A stretch of DNA of 64,000 bases, from positions 1,054,001 through 1,118,000 of the forward strand of contig NZ_JACESV010000001.1 of NCBI RefSeq assembly GCF_013911645.1, in the 5' to 3' direction. The translations under genes and the position numbers were made by a program. The notes under the pieces are model-generated. The model did no database searches and was not told where the DNA came from. It saw only the letters and a program-made list of their open reading frames with translations. Source of the stretch: Allomuricauda sp. (GTDB lineage: Bacteria; Bacteroidota; Bacteroidia; Flavobacteriales; Flavobacteriaceae). Positions 17,588 through 26,644 of the stretch are shown piece by piece (the first letter of the stretch is position 1; the number at the start of each line of letters is the position of its first letter).

Positions 17588-20557
17588 ATGAAAAACAGGT
17601 ATATGAAATCAAACTCATTTAGATTGAAGGGCATGCTGACGACATGCATAGTTTTTTTAGTTTCGGGATGGGCATTTTCCCAAAAGCTCGAATACGAATG
17701 GGAGAAAGCTACTTCCAACGGGTATTCCTATGAATATGTGACCAATGATCCGATGAAAACCCGGTTTTATACGTTGGACAATGGTCTAAAGGTCGTGCTC
17801 AGTGAAAATCACCGAACCCCTAGAATCGCCGTGAATATTGCGGTTAGGACGGGGAGTAATTCCGATCCAAAGGAGCATACGGGCCTGGCCCATTATCTGG
17901 AGCATATTCTATTCAAGGGGACGGATAAATTCGGGTCACTGGACTGGGAGAGGGAAAGACCCTTATTGCATAAAATCGAGGCCTTGTACGAAAAGCACAA
18001 TGCAACGCAGGATACCGCGATGCGCAAAAAAATCTACCAACAAATAGACAGTGTGTCCCAAATAGCTTCACAGTATGCCATTGCTGGGGAATACGATAAA
18101 TTGATGACCGATATTGGTTCAGAGGGCACCAATGCCCATACTTGGATGGAAGAAACCGTTTATAAGGAGAATATCCCCTCCAATGCCATCGATAAGTTCC
18201 TGACCGTACAGTCAGAGCGTTTTAGAAACCCTGTGGTGCGGTTGTTCCATACCGAATTGGAGGCTGTCTATGAAGAGAAGAACAGGTCCTTGGACAATGA
18301 TGGCCGCAAAATGAACGAGGTCATGAACGATGCACTGTTCCCGACCCATAACTACGGACAGCAGACCACCATAGGTACCATTGAACACCTTAAGAGCCCA
18401 TCAATAACGGCCATAAAAAAATATTATGAAACCCATTATGTCCCAAACAATATGGCCATTATCATGGTAGGGGATTTTGATGCGGACCAAATGATAAAAA
18501 AGGTTGATGAACATTTTTCCTATATGCGCCCAAAACCCTTTGAAGCTTATGACCCCGCTCCGGAGAAACCGATGGATTCGCCCTTGGTACGGGAAGTCTA
18601 TGGGCCTAGCCCTGAGCATATCAGATTGGTATGGCGTTCTCCCGCTGCCTATACAAAAGATGCCGAGGTGCTGAACCTGATCACGGCCATACTGAACAAT
18701 GGAAAAGCAGGACTTTTTGATATCAATATCAACCAAAAGCAAAAAGTACAGGGTGCCTATAGTTGGTTGATGCAATATAAAGACCATGGTGTTTTTATGG
18801 TCGGGGGTGGACCCAAACAAGGACAGACCCTTGAAGAAGTCAAGACCATTTTAATGACTGAGTTGGAAAAACTAAAAAAAGGGGATTTTGACCTTGACTT
18901 ATTAAATGCCATAGTGGCCAATCATAAATTACAGGAACAAGAAGCCCTGAAGTCGAACAATAGCAGGTTGAACGCTCTTCTAAACGTTTTTATCAAAAGC
19001 AACAACACAGCATGGGTCCATGATGTGGCGTCCCTTGACACTATGTCGGAGCTCACCAAGGAGGATATTGTAAAGGTGGCCAACACATATTTGACAGAGA
19101 ATTACCTCACCCTTTACAAAAGGCAGGGAGAGGACAAAGATGTGGTGAAAGTGGTCAAACCACCGATTACGCCCATTGAGACCAATGCGGGAAAAGAGTC
19201 CGGATATGTGCAATCCATCAAACAGATGGAGGTGGCCCCCATACGGCCCAAGTGGATCGATTTCGAAAAGGACTTGGATATTGATAAAGTCGGTCCCGCG
19301 GACTTGTTCTATATCCAGAATACGGAAAATGATCTTTTTACCATGGAGTACCGATTCGAAATGGGGTCGTACAACAATAAATATTTGCCCTTGGCATTAA
19401 GTTATCTCAATTATTTGTCCACCGATACCTATACCTCGGAAGAGATCAATACAAAATTATATGCGCTGGCCAGCAACTATAGGGCAAGCGCCTCATCGGA
19501 ACTTACCCGTGTGACTTTTACCGGGCTTCAAGAAAACTTCACCGAAGTTGTCAGTCTCTTTGAACATGTAATCCGAAACTGCAAGCCTGATGAGGAGGCA
19601 CTGACCAAATTGAAGGAACGGATTTTGAAAGGGCGCTCGGACAGTAAATTGGAGAAACGCAATATTTTGCAAGGGTTGACCAATTATGCCATTTACGGAC
19701 CAAATAACCCATTCAATGATGTGCTGTCAAATGAGGAGATATTGGCCATGACTTCCGAACAATTGATCGGAATTCTCCAAGGGCTATTGGATTTTGAACA
19801 TGATGTCATCTACTATGGCCCCATAGCAAAAAAGGAATTGAAATCAGGATTAACCTCCCTTCATTCCTTTCCCGGTTCTTTTGAACCCTATCCGGAGAAG
19901 ACCACATATACCTATACCACACAAGATAAAAATCGTGTGTTGTTTGCCGATTATGATATGGTCCAAAGTGAGATCCAATGGATACGTAATGTTGAAAACT
20001 ACGATGCTGAGAAAGAGCCAGTGATCCATCTGTTCAACGCTTATTTTGGAGGAGGTATGGGCTCTGTGGTTTTTCAGACAATTCGAGAGTCAAAGGCCTT
20101 GGCCTATGCTACCTATGCCCATTATGCCATTCCTTCCAAAAATGAACGTATGTCTAGGATGATGGCCTATGTTGGAAGCCAATCCGACAAGATGCTACAG
20201 GCCGTTGATGCCATGGATGATCTGTTGGATGGACTCCCCTTGAACAACAAGGAATTTATTGCCAACAAAGCGGCTATCAAACAATCGATAGCAACCCAAC
20301 GTGTAGTGGAAATTGAACCTATTCATCACTATTTTGAGGCCAAGGAGAAAGGGTTGGATTATGATATGCGAAAAAAGGTGTATGAAGCCATTGATGATAT
20401 CAGCTTGGACAAAGTCCAGCAATTTCATGAGGAGAAATTGGCCGATAAACCCTATACCTATTGTATTATAGGGTCTCAGGAGAGAATCAGTGAAGATGAC
20501 CTAAAAAAAATTGGTGAAGTGGAAAAGTTGACCCTTGAGGAAATCTTTGGCTATTAG
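17588..20557 (+). CDS. M16-family (pitrilysin-like) zinc metallopeptidase, two-lobed
   Basis: This protein of about 989 residues has a signal peptide (LTTCIVFLVSGWAFSQ). The inverted zinc motif is HYLEH at residues 102-106, and the later glutamate is in AVYEEKN. A coiled insertion of about 75 residues lies between them. Two M16 halves follow: an active N-lobe and an inactive C-lobe without HxxEH. The family cleaves oligopeptides inside a closed chamber; here it is periplasmic. A longer frame to TTG 17435 is rejected because it buries the signal peptide. It lies 226 bases after the PLP enzyme and reads the same way, so it probably belongs to the same peptide-use locus. A hairpin terminator follows. 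Confidence 0.88.
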   Translation: MKNRYMKSNSFRLKGMLTTCIVFLVSGWAFSQKLEYEWEKATSNGYSYEYVTNDPMKTRFYTLDNGLKVVLSENHRTPRIAVNIAVRTGSNSDPKEHTGLAHYLEHILFKGTDKFGSLDWERERPLLHKIEALYEKHNATQDTAMRKKIYQQIDSVSQIASQYAIAGEYDKLMTDIGSEGTNAHTWMEETVYKENIPSNAIDKFLTVQSERFRNPVVRLFHTELEAVYEEKNRSLDNDGRKMNEVMNDALFPTHNYGQQTTIGTIEHLKSPSITAIKKYYETHYVPNNMAIIMVGDFDADQMIKKVDEHFSYMRPKPFEAYDPAPEKPMDSPLVREVYGPSPEHIRLVWRSPAAYTKDAEVLNLITAILNNGKAGLFDININQKQKVQGAYSWLMQYKDHGVFMVGGGPKQGQTLEEVKTILMTELEKLKKGDFDLDLLNAIVANHKLQEQEALKSNNSRLNALLNVFIKSNNTAWVHDVASLDTMSELTKEDIVKVANTYLTENYLTLYKRQGEDKDVVKVVKPPITPIETNAGKESGYVQSIKQMEVAPIRPKWIDFEKDLDIDKVGPADLFYIQNTENDLFTMEYRFEMGSYNNKYLPLALSYLNYLSTDTYTSEEINTKLYALASNYRASASSELTRVTFTGLQENFTEVVSLFEHVIRNCKPDEEALTKLKERILKGRSDSKLEKRNILQGLTNYAIYGPNNPFNDVLSNEEILAMTSEQLIGILQGLLDFEHDVIYYGPIAKKELKSGLTSLHSFPGSFEPYPEKTTYTYTTQDKNRVLFADYDMVQSEIQWIRNVENYDAEKEPVIHLFNAYFGGGMGSVVFQTIRESKALAYATYAHYAIPSKNERMSRMMAYVGSQSDKMLQAVDAMDDLLDGLPLNNKEFIANKAAIKQSIATQRVVEIEPIHHYFEAKEKGLDYDMRKKVYEAIDDISLDKVQQFHEEKLADKPYTYCIIGSQERISEDDLKKIGEVEKLTLEEIFGY

Positions 20558-20600
20558 CCCCTTCCTGTAACGGATTGACTTGGATTCCAACTATGGATTG

Positions 20601-20632
20601 AAAACCAGAAAATATTTATTTTCTGGTTTTTT
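20601..20632 (+). terminator. Terminator after the M16 peptidase gene
   Basis: AAAACCAGAAAAT pairs with ATTTTCTGGTTTT and is followed by further T residues. It closes the uptake locus. The remaining bases to 21121 are AT-rich and hold no gene I can support. A 65-residue minus-strand frame at 20911-21108 has no recognisable features. The left edge of the mobile element may lie in this gap or further left. Confidence 0.75.
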
Positions 20633-21127
20633 TGTTTAGCTAAAATCAAAATTGACCTTGATGGTATATAGTTTTTTTCTACTATAAATATAAAACCCAA
20701 AAAACTCCATCGATTAATTATGACCCAAATTCAGTTCAAATCCAATCATAGCCATGAATTCTTTGCAAGCAATTTTTTTATGGATAAGGAGGGTGTTTTT
20801 ACATAACGCTTAACATACATAAATTTAAAGCTTTGAGAACTGATCGGTTTCCAAAGTGTTCATGCTAAATTGATTCCAATTCGAAAGACATAAAATAACA
20901 GTTGGTTTTTTCAGATTAAGTGTAATAAACTGAGAATCATAGAGCAAATCAATTTTAAGTTCACCATAAAAGATGGAAAATAGTCAAAACACACTGGATA
21001 AATAAAGTCCGTCCCAGCAATATTGACAGATCTTCCTTCGGCATGCACAATTCCGAATAAGTTTGTAATTTTACCGACTGTTTTGAAGGTAAAAGCGAGT
21101 ACCACCATACCAACCCATTAAACTGAA

Positions 21128-21682
21128 TTGAATAATTTTCCGTTTTACGTCATTACAGGCGGCCCGGGAGTGGGCAAGACCACGCTATTGGATGAGCTTA
21201 AAAAACGGGGCATGGCAGTGGTCCCGGAAATAGCCCGTGAACTCATCAAAGAACAACAGGCCATGGCCGGTGACGCACTTCCTTGGAAGAACAAAAAGCT
21301 TTACATGGAAATGATGTTTCAGCGTTCCGTTGAAAGCTTTGAAGGGTTTGTGGAAGGTTTCAAGGGCAATATTCCAATATTCTTCGACCGGGGCTTTTTG
21401 GATGCTCTGTGCTATGCAGCGCTGGAAGGCATTCCCATTGATAAGGAAATGAAAACATTCGCGGAAACCAACAGATACAATGGCGAGGTTTTCATCTTGC
21501 CCCCATGGAAAGACATCTACCAAACGGATGCTCAGCGGAAGCAGGATTGGAACGAGGCGATATTCACCTATAACAAAATGATACAGACCTATCGCGGATA
21601 TCAATACGATCTCATAGAGGTGCCCAAAGCAACTGTTGAAGAAAGGGCGGATTTCATTCTTGACCATATCAAGGGGAATTGA
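21128..21682 (+). CDS. AAA_28-type P-loop NTPase
   Basis: This is a 184-residue NTPase with Walker A GGPGVGKTT (residues about 11-19). The PEIARELI segment and the FFDRGFLDALCY motif are typical of small AAA_28/NadR-kinase-like proteins, whose precise reactions are mostly unknown. The only near start is TTG 21128, since a stop lies at 21119. It faces the coupling-protein gene, with stops only 11 bases apart, so it is the last rightward gene before the mobile-element backbone. It may be host chromosome or cargo. Confidence 0.75.
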   Translation: MNNFPFYVITGGPGVGKTTLLDELKKRGMAVVPEIARELIKEQQAMAGDALPWKNKKLYMEMMFQRSVESFEGFVEGFKGNIPIFFDRGFLDALCYAALEGIPIDKEMKTFAETNRYNGEVFILPPWKDIYQTDAQRKQDWNEAIFTYNKMIQTYRGYQYDLIEVPKATVEERADFILDHIKGN

Positions 21683-21693
21683 CCGATCAAGGT

Positions 21694-23295
21694 TTACTTT
21701 CCTCCTTGGTTATCAAATATCGACCTGACTTCCCGGTGCACCTTCAAATAATGCCGCTCCAAATCCCCCTCCTTGATTTCAAGGGGCTTGGGCAATCCTT
21801 TTGGAATTTCGGGCCTTCGGAACTGTACCTTCCGGTCCTTCCCATCCGCAAAGACCACAAACTCCCCCTGCTTCAACCGAAAGAACACCTCCGCCCTGCG
21901 TTTGGATACTTCTTTTTCCCCTTCCGTAATGCGTCGTTCCAAGTTCAGTCCCGAACTCTTGCTCACGCTCCGGGTGGGCATTTTGACCAGTTCAAAGAAG
22001 CGCTCATAATACCTTGCCGTATCCGGGTCGTTCACCTTCCCAAAGAACTGATAGGACAGATTGGATAAAATAGCCTTGCTGGCCTTCTCCCCGTACATCA
22101 TATCATTTTGCACCTTATCCTGCAACACATAAACGCTCACAATATCATAGCTCCGAAGTGTGGCCGGAATCCGGTGCATGTTCAACAACCGTAAGGTAGA
22201 GGCCTCTTCCAACAGCATGAAGGAAGGTTTGCGGTTTCTTCTTGACATCTGTTTGGAAATGGTATGCATAATGGTGGCGATCACCGGGGACAGGGAAGCA
22301 TCTTTTTGCGGATTGTTCACCAGGGCAATGACCGAGGGATTCTCGGCATTATTGATGTCCAATGGAATCTCATCGGCGGACAGGACCATAAAAATCTTTC
22401 GGGTACTGATCTTTTTGATGGCATTCGCCAAGGTACTCATCACACCAGCGGTCTGCCGCTCCGACCCCACCCCACTGATAAAGGCATCGGCCATGGCACG
22501 TGAGGTAAGGTTCTCCCTTAAAAACCTGATCAGGCTTTTGGTGCCCAATTGTTGGTAGAGGGCCATCACATGGGGCAGCGTACAAAAATCGGGGTATTCG
22601 GTCTTGAGCCGCCAGATCAGTCCACTTATCAGTCCTTCCGCTGCATCCTTAAAAAAACGGGAGGTACTGTTTTCATCGGAGTCCCGGTGTTCCATCAAAT
22701 TCTCCAAAAGTACCCGGGACACCTCATGGACACTCTCCTCATCGGGCAGGTAACGGGGTGCGATGGGATTCACCCGATGGTAGATCGGCCCAAAGGACAC
22801 GATGTGAAAGGGTACCTTTTGATCTTTCCAGAGGGGGCAGGCCATTTCCGTGATCTCAAAATCCTTGTAATCGTGGATGACCCCAGAGAAACCCTCTCTT
22901 TTAAAATGCTCCAAAAAGCCATAGATGACGCTTTCGGTCTTCCCGCTCCCTGCGGAGGCCATCACGGACACGCCCCTGCGGATATTGCCCAGCACCAAAG
23001 GCCTTCCGCGGACTTTTAATTTGACCTCGAACACTTTGGAAGGTTTGTCCAAATTCTTATAATAATCCACCAGCCCATAAATGACGGTATGCACAAAAAA
23101 CAAGGGGAGCCATAAGGTCATCGACTGCTCCAAAAGTACATCCCAACCCTTCATCCATCCTATGGACAAAACGAGTACCATAAGACCCGTTATAAAGTAA
23201 ATAAATCCGTTTTTGAGATACCGAATAGCCGCGTAGGATAATCCTCCCCCAAACAACAAACAAAAAACAATTTCAATCCATCCTAAATTTTCCAT
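21694..23295 (-). CDS. TraG/VirD4-type conjugal coupling protein
   Basis: This 533-residue protein has two or three N-terminal membrane segments (about 5-75). An ATPase domain follows, with Walker A ASAGSGKT (Lys119) and Walker B MLLEEAST (about 352). It delivers the relaxase-DNA complex to a type IV secretion channel. It is shorter than full TraG proteins of CTnDOT-type elements and resembles coupling proteins of mobilisable Bacteroidetes elements. It starts 12 bases after the relaxase stop, in one minus-strand operon with relaxase and BfmA-like genes. No mating-pore genes are visible in this window. Confidence 0.88.
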   Translation of the reverse strand: MENLGWIEIVFCLLFGGGLSYAAIRYLKNGFIYFITGLMVLVLSIGWMKGWDVLLEQSMTLWLPLFFVHTVIYGLVDYYKNLDKPSKVFEVKLKVRGRPLVLGNIRRGVSVMASAGSGKTESVIYGFLEHFKREGFSGVIHDYKDFEITEMACPLWKDQKVPFHIVSFGPIYHRVNPIAPRYLPDEESVHEVSRVLLENLMEHRDSDENSTSRFFKDAAEGLISGLIWRLKTEYPDFCTLPHVMALYQQLGTKSLIRFLRENLTSRAMADAFISGVGSERQTAGVMSTLANAIKKISTRKIFMVLSADEIPLDINNAENPSVIALVNNPQKDASLSPVIATIMHTISKQMSRRNRKPSFMLLEEASTLRLLNMHRIPATLRSYDIVSVYVLQDKVQNDMMYGEKASKAILSNLSYQFFGKVNDPDTARYYERFFELVKMPTRSVSKSSGLNLERRITEGEKEVSKRRAEVFFRLKQGEFVVFADGKDRKVQFRRPEIPKGLPKPLEIKEGDLERHYLKVHREVRSIFDNQGGK

Positions 23296-23307
23296 AGCAA
23301 TACTGTT

Positions 23308-24327
23308 TTAAATTCCGATCGACCCCGATTCCAAGGCCTTTCCAATCCCTTTTTTGAGCTGCATCATCGCCTTATAGGCCAATTGCGCCTTATTGGCGGG
23401 AATAGTGGGAACGTTGATGCCCGCCTTGAACAACAATTGTTTGGCCGCTTGCCGTTCATTCGTTGGCAGTCCCAATAATGCGGAAAAGAAGCGTTTGGGA
23501 TCCTTGTCCAAGAGGTTGCGGGCATGATAGGTCTCCACAAAATTTCTTTTGTACCCGAACTGTTTGTCAAAAGTCTTTTCCGCTGCCCGATAGAACTTAT
23601 CCCGATCAAAGCCCTGTTTGACGTTCTGTCCATGAAGGGTGGTCTCGGAAGTTCGGAACTTGGACCCTGGGGAAAGGCTATGGGTATTGGTCCTGTCCAT
23701 TCGGCTCACGATGATATGGATATGGCTTTGGTGGCCCTCCTTGGCCATCCCCGGAACGATGCGCTTCCCGTTGAGTTGGTGTGGGGCCTCTCTTTCAAGG
23801 GCATTGATCTGTTCCCGGAGCTTGGTAATTTCCCCTTGCTCCTGTCCTTCTTGGATGGCCCTGACCCGGTGTTGCAGTTCCAAGATCTTGCTGGCATGGG
23901 CCTGGTTCTCCTTGACCTCGCGGTCCTTTTCGGAATAGGTGCGTTCCCGTTCCAATTTAGCAAAATAGAGGATTTCCTTGACGGTCACTTCGCGGTCCCG
24001 GTAAAAGGAGGCCGCATAGGCCTGCATGACCTGCCGAGCATATTGCCTCAGTTTCTCGGGGTCGTTTCCGATATGCTGGAGTTCCCTTTGGGAGGGACTC
24101 ACCACCAGGGAATAGAACTTGGGCTCCCGTTTCTTGAGCTTTGCCGTATTGGCGTCGATCTCGGCAATGACCCGCTCCGCATCGATGTTGTTCTCTTCCT
24201 GGTTAAAATACCCCTCCTGCTGTTCCGGTTCCTTTCCTTCGTTCTCCTTTCCGAGATAATTGACAAAATCCCGGGCACTGCCCTTAAAATTGTCCCCCAG
24301 TTGTTGGCGTGTGATGGCGATGTACAT
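23308..24327 (-). CDS. MobB-like relaxase (DUF5712-type)
   Basis: This is a 339-residue relaxase of the Bacteroidetes MOBP-like type. The metal-binding histidines are His199, His202 and His204 in GHQSHIHIIVSR. An N-terminal strand MYIAITRQ and several candidate nucleophile tyrosines (Tyr24, Tyr121) are visible. A charged coiled-coil segment (about 135-180) precedes the HUH-type motif. It should nick oriT, probably in the structured gap at 24.95-25.2 kb, and pilot the strand to the coupling protein. It begins 2 bases after the BfmA-like stop. Confidence 0.85.
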   Translation of the reverse strand: MYIAITRQQLGDNFKGSARDFVNYLGKENEGKEPEQQEGYFNQEENNIDAERVIAEIDANTAKLKKREPKFYSLVVSPSQRELQHIGNDPEKLRQYARQVMQAYAASFYRDREVTVKEILYFAKLERERTYSEKDREVKENQAHASKILELQHRVRAIQEGQEQGEITKLREQINALEREAPHQLNGKRIVPGMAKEGHQSHIHIIVSRMDRTNTHSLSPGSKFRTSETTLHGQNVKQGFDRDKFYRAAEKTFDKQFGYKRNFVETYHARNLLDKDPKRFFSALLGLPTNERQAAKQLLFKAGINVPTIPANKAQLAYKAMMQLKKGIGKALESGSIGI

Positions 24328-24329
24328 AC

Positions 24330-24914
24330 TTATTGCTTTTTAAGTTTTATGCGGTATTTTTCGATGGCCTCGGGGTTCAAGTCCAATTTGAGGTGGTCCT
24401 TGCCAAAGCGGTTATGGAACACGCTCACATGGTCTAGCACGTATTTAAAATCCTCCTTGAGCTCCTCCATTTGTTCCTCCAGTCGGTCATAACGGATCTT
24501 GGGCACGGTGACCTCTCCATCAAAAGCTTCAGTCTCCTTGGGTGGCTTGGCCTCGGTCAATTGCTGTTCGATAAAATCAAAATCGCTGTCCCATTCCTCA
24601 TCCTCGGATGCCAGCTCCTGCTCAAAGAGCGCCTGCATCATCCCAACGGTGGGCAGGGTCTGTTCCTTTTCGATGCTGCGCATGATGGCGATCATGGCAT
24701 TGAAGCGCCGACTTATGTAGTGCTTCATACTGGCCATGGTCTCCCCCAGGTGTTGGTCCGGGGAGATTCCATGTCGTTCAAAAAAGTCCATCATGGCCAA
24801 AAGGGTTAGGGATTGGGATTTTCCAAAAAGCTTGGAAAACCGTCTAAATTTTACCACTACTGAGTTTTTAATGCCCAGAGTTGTAAACCCTTCCTTTTCG
24901 TATCCTTTATCCAT
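24330..24914 (-). CDS. BfmA/BtgA-family mobilisation protein
   Basis: This 194-residue protein has a ribbon-helix-helix-like N-terminus (TTLGIKNSVVVKFRRFSKLFGKSQSLTL). It continues with the family's DFFERHGISPDQ segment, an acidic middle and a coiled-coil tail. BfmA/BtgA proteins bind oriT and help the relaxase. Its place directly between the probable oriT and the relaxase gene fits that role. It is the first gene of the minus-strand mob operon. Confidence 0.8.
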   Translation of the reverse strand: MDKGYEKEGFTTLGIKNSVVVKFRRFSKLFGKSQSLTLLAMMDFFERHGISPDQHLGETMASMKHYISRRFNAMIAIMRSIEKEQTLPTVGMMQALFEQELASEDEEWDSDFDFIEQQLTEAKPPKETEAFDGEVTVPKIRYDRLEEQMEELKEDFKYVLDHVSVFHNRFGKDHLKLDLNPEAIEKYRIKLKKQ

Positions 24915-24959
24915 TTTTTTGTAAAAAACGACCTGATTTTATTGGGCCAGAGGCCTTTT

Positions 24960-25185
24960 TTAGTAAAAAACTGCCGAACGCTTATTTTTCTTGATTCCGA
25001 AAACCCCCAAAAACAGGGGGCCTTGCGCAGCAACTATGATCGGTAGGACGCGCGAGCGTGCTACCCTCTTGCTTCTCCGATTTGTCCCTGCGGGACAAAA
25101 TCGTATCGCACAACATGACCCAAGGGTCAGTTGCCTGTTCGTTGAAAGTCAAATCGATGGGTACGGACATAAGGAAAGTCAAACC
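24960..25185. other. Candidate origin of transfer (oriT) with four inverted repeats
   Basis: This noncoding stretch lies upstream of the mob operon. CCCCC/GGGGG (25004-25008/25016-25020) sits close to a ccttgcgcagcaac tract. GGTAG-G-ACGC/GCGT-G-CTACC spans 25032-25055. CGATTTGTCCC pairs with GGGACAAAATCG (25078-25103, one bulge), and GACCC/GGGTC spans 25117-25128. Two copies of gaaagtcaaa follow (25144, 25174). Stacked dyads beside relaxase genes are the usual oriT layout; the nick site itself is not identified. The rest of the gap (24915-25324) shows no gene. Confidence 0.55.
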
Positions 25186-25275
25186 ATTCCGCCAAGGCAG
25201 ATCAAAATACGTTCCGTACTTAAAATGCTGTTGAAAACCAACCCTTTAAAGATAGAAAAACCAACCATGAACCCA

Positions 25276-25305
25276 TAAAAAAAGCCCATCATAATGGATG
25301 GGCTT
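25276..25305 (-). terminator. Terminator of the small-ORF/RadC transcript (minus strand)
   Basis: AAGCCCATC (25282-25290) and GATGGGCTT (25297-25305) form a nine-pair stem. Read on the minus strand, seven T follow. It sits 20 bases after the stop of the 65-residue ORF. Confidence 0.75.
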
Positions 25306-25324
25306 CGATGGTGTGTTTTGTGGT

Positions 25325-25522
25325 TTACATATTGAATACAAAATCATAATTGTATAGATTTCGCATAGCTTCCTCTTCCAATAGGACATCATAGTCCTTG
25401 TCATGGGTTTTGGCAAATTGGAGCAATTCGGTCCCGGAACGACTTTCCACATCTTCTTTGGATACGGAAAGCAAGCGTTCCTGGGTTTCGCTATCGAGGT
25501 TTGTAAAATTCAAATAGACCAT
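25325..25522 (-). CDS. Small conserved-looking acidic protein, function unknown
   Basis: This 65-residue protein is rich in Glu, Asp and Leu (DSETQERLLSVSKEDVESRSG). It is predicted helical and has no known motif. It lies at the end of the minus-strand RadC run and is followed by a good terminator, which supports a real transcript. Its place between oriT and RadC suggests a small accessory protein of the element. Confidence 0.5.
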   Translation of the reverse strand: MVYLNFTNLDSETQERLLSVSKEDVESRSGTELLQFAKTHDKDYDVLLEEEAMRNLYNYDFVFNM

Positions 25523-25548
25523 AATTCAATGTTAAAGAAATTTATTGC

Positions 25549-25653
25549 TCACAAATCATAAAGGATAGGGTCAAAACCATCGGGATAATCCCCAAGGTCA
25601 TGTTTCAGTTCCGACCCTATTTCAAGATCGGTCATATCTGTATTCGCTTCCAT
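25549..25653 (-). CDS. Very small ORF after radC, uncertain
   Basis: Thirty-four codons from ATG 25653 encode an acidic peptide (MEANTDMTDLEIGSELKHD) with no known motif. ATG 25677 would add 8 residues and overlap the end of radC. It fits tightly between radC and the 65-residue ORF on the same strand. Translation is plausible but unproven. Confidence 0.35.
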   Translation of the reverse strand: MEANTDMTDLEIGSELKHDLGDYPDGFDPILYDL

Positions 25654-25663
25654 GGTATTATTT

Positions 25664-26113
25664 CTATAAGATCCCATTATCCGCAAAACTGTAGTATCGT
25701 CCATCAGGGGCAAGGATGATATGATCCAAAATCTTGACATCAAAAAGCTGTGCCGCCGCTTTGATCTTTTGGGTCAATTGTTTGTCCTGATAACTGGCCT
25801 TGAGTTGTCCCGAGGGATGGTTATGGGCGAGTATAATCCCAACGGAAAGAGTCTTTAGCGTAATGGCAAAAAGGATGCGCACATCCACCAAGGTTCCCGT
25901 GATGCCCCCATGGGAAAGCGGATAGATGCCCTTGACCTTGTTGGACTGGTTGAGCAGCACGATTTTAAAGGTCTCGTTCAGGCCTATGGTCTGATTGTCC
26001 CAATTTTGGAACAACAGTTCCGCTACCTCATTGGAGTTGGTCACGGAAAGGGATTTCAGGGTACTGAGCTTTTCCCGATAACTGATCTGTATTTCATTGA
26101 CACGGTGTTCCAT
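25664..26113 (-). CDS. radC: RadC/JAB-domain protein (mobile-element type)
   Basis: This is a 149-residue JAB/MPN-like metalloprotein. The metal motif is His97-x-His99-Pro-Ser-Gly with Asp110 (HNHPSG...SYQD). It lacks the helix-hairpin-helix N-terminus of chromosomal RadC. That short form is the one carried by Bacteroidetes plasmids and ICEs. Its role is unproven despite the historical DNA-repair name. It sits downstream of the interrupted ssb gene on the same strand. Confidence 0.85.
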   Translation of the reverse strand: MEHRVNEIQISYREKLSTLKSLSVTNSNEVAELLFQNWDNQTIGLNETFKIVLLNQSNKVKGIYPLSHGGITGTLVDVRILFAITLKTLSVGIILAHNHPSGQLKASYQDKQLTQKIKAAAQLFDVKILDHIILAPDGRYYSFADNGIL

Positions 26114-26142
26114 TTCATGTGTTTTTAAGGATGGATAAAAAA

Positions 26143-26166
26143 GGGGTGCCCAAGAATTTGGACTCC
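26143..26166 (-). terminator. Hairpin terminator after ssb (minus strand)
   Basis: On the minus strand GGGG and TCCAA pair imperfectly with TTGGG and CCCC, then a run of T follows. It separates ssb from radC. Confidence 0.5.
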
Positions 26167-26175
26167 CCTATTCCA

Positions 26176-26517
26176 TCAATCATTGTTACCGCCCAACAAT
26201 AGAATCTCACTGGCCACTACTTCGGTGACATACTTTTTATTGCCCTCTTTGTCCTCATAGGATCGGGTGGTCAATTTCCCTTCGATGGCAATTTCCTTGC
26301 CCTTGGTCACAAATCCTTCGATGATGTCGGCGAGTTTCCCCCATCCGATCACGGTGTGCCATTCGGTATTGGTCACCCGTTCCCCTTCGGAGTTCTTGTA
26401 ATGTTCATTGGTGGCCATGGTGAACCTTGCCACACGTTTCCCTTTGTCAAGGTCTGTGATGGTGGGATCTTGTCCCACATTTCCGATCAACTACACTTTG
26501 TTTCTCAATGTACTCAT
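26176..26517 (-). pseudogene. ssb: Single-stranded DNA-binding protein gene with an in-frame TAG at codon 9
   Basis: From ATG 26517 the frame reads MSTLRNKV, then TAG (26491-26493), then LIGNVGQDPTITDLDKG and a complete OB-fold to residue 113 (TEWHTVIGWGKLADII, KEIAIEGKLTTRSYED). Family members usually have a sense codon here, as in KVQLIGNVG, and one C-to-T change turns CAG into TAG. Translation could restart at TTG 26490, but that removes the first strand of the OB-fold. The 16-base spacing to upstream features and the rest of the gene look intact, so the mutation is recent, or the stop is read through, or it is a base-calling error. Confidence 0.8.
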
Positions 26518-26644
26518 GATAAAAAGTTTTAAAGGTCTGCCGTCTTCCTTTATTGGATAGATCAGCAAACAGGGTTAATAAATCCCCTCTATTTTTTTGG
26601 ATTTTGTTTCCCAAATTTTAAGGGGCGTTTGTTTGCTTCTTACG

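Noticed and set aside
20911..21108. 65-codon minus-strand ORF before the P-loop NTPase
   Set aside because: It has no motif, no partner and ordinary AT-rich composition. A chance frame is more likely.
24991..25278. 95-codon plus-strand ORF in the candidate oriT
   Set aside because: Composition is dominated by the dyads, there are no motifs, and it is antisense to the control region of the mob operon.
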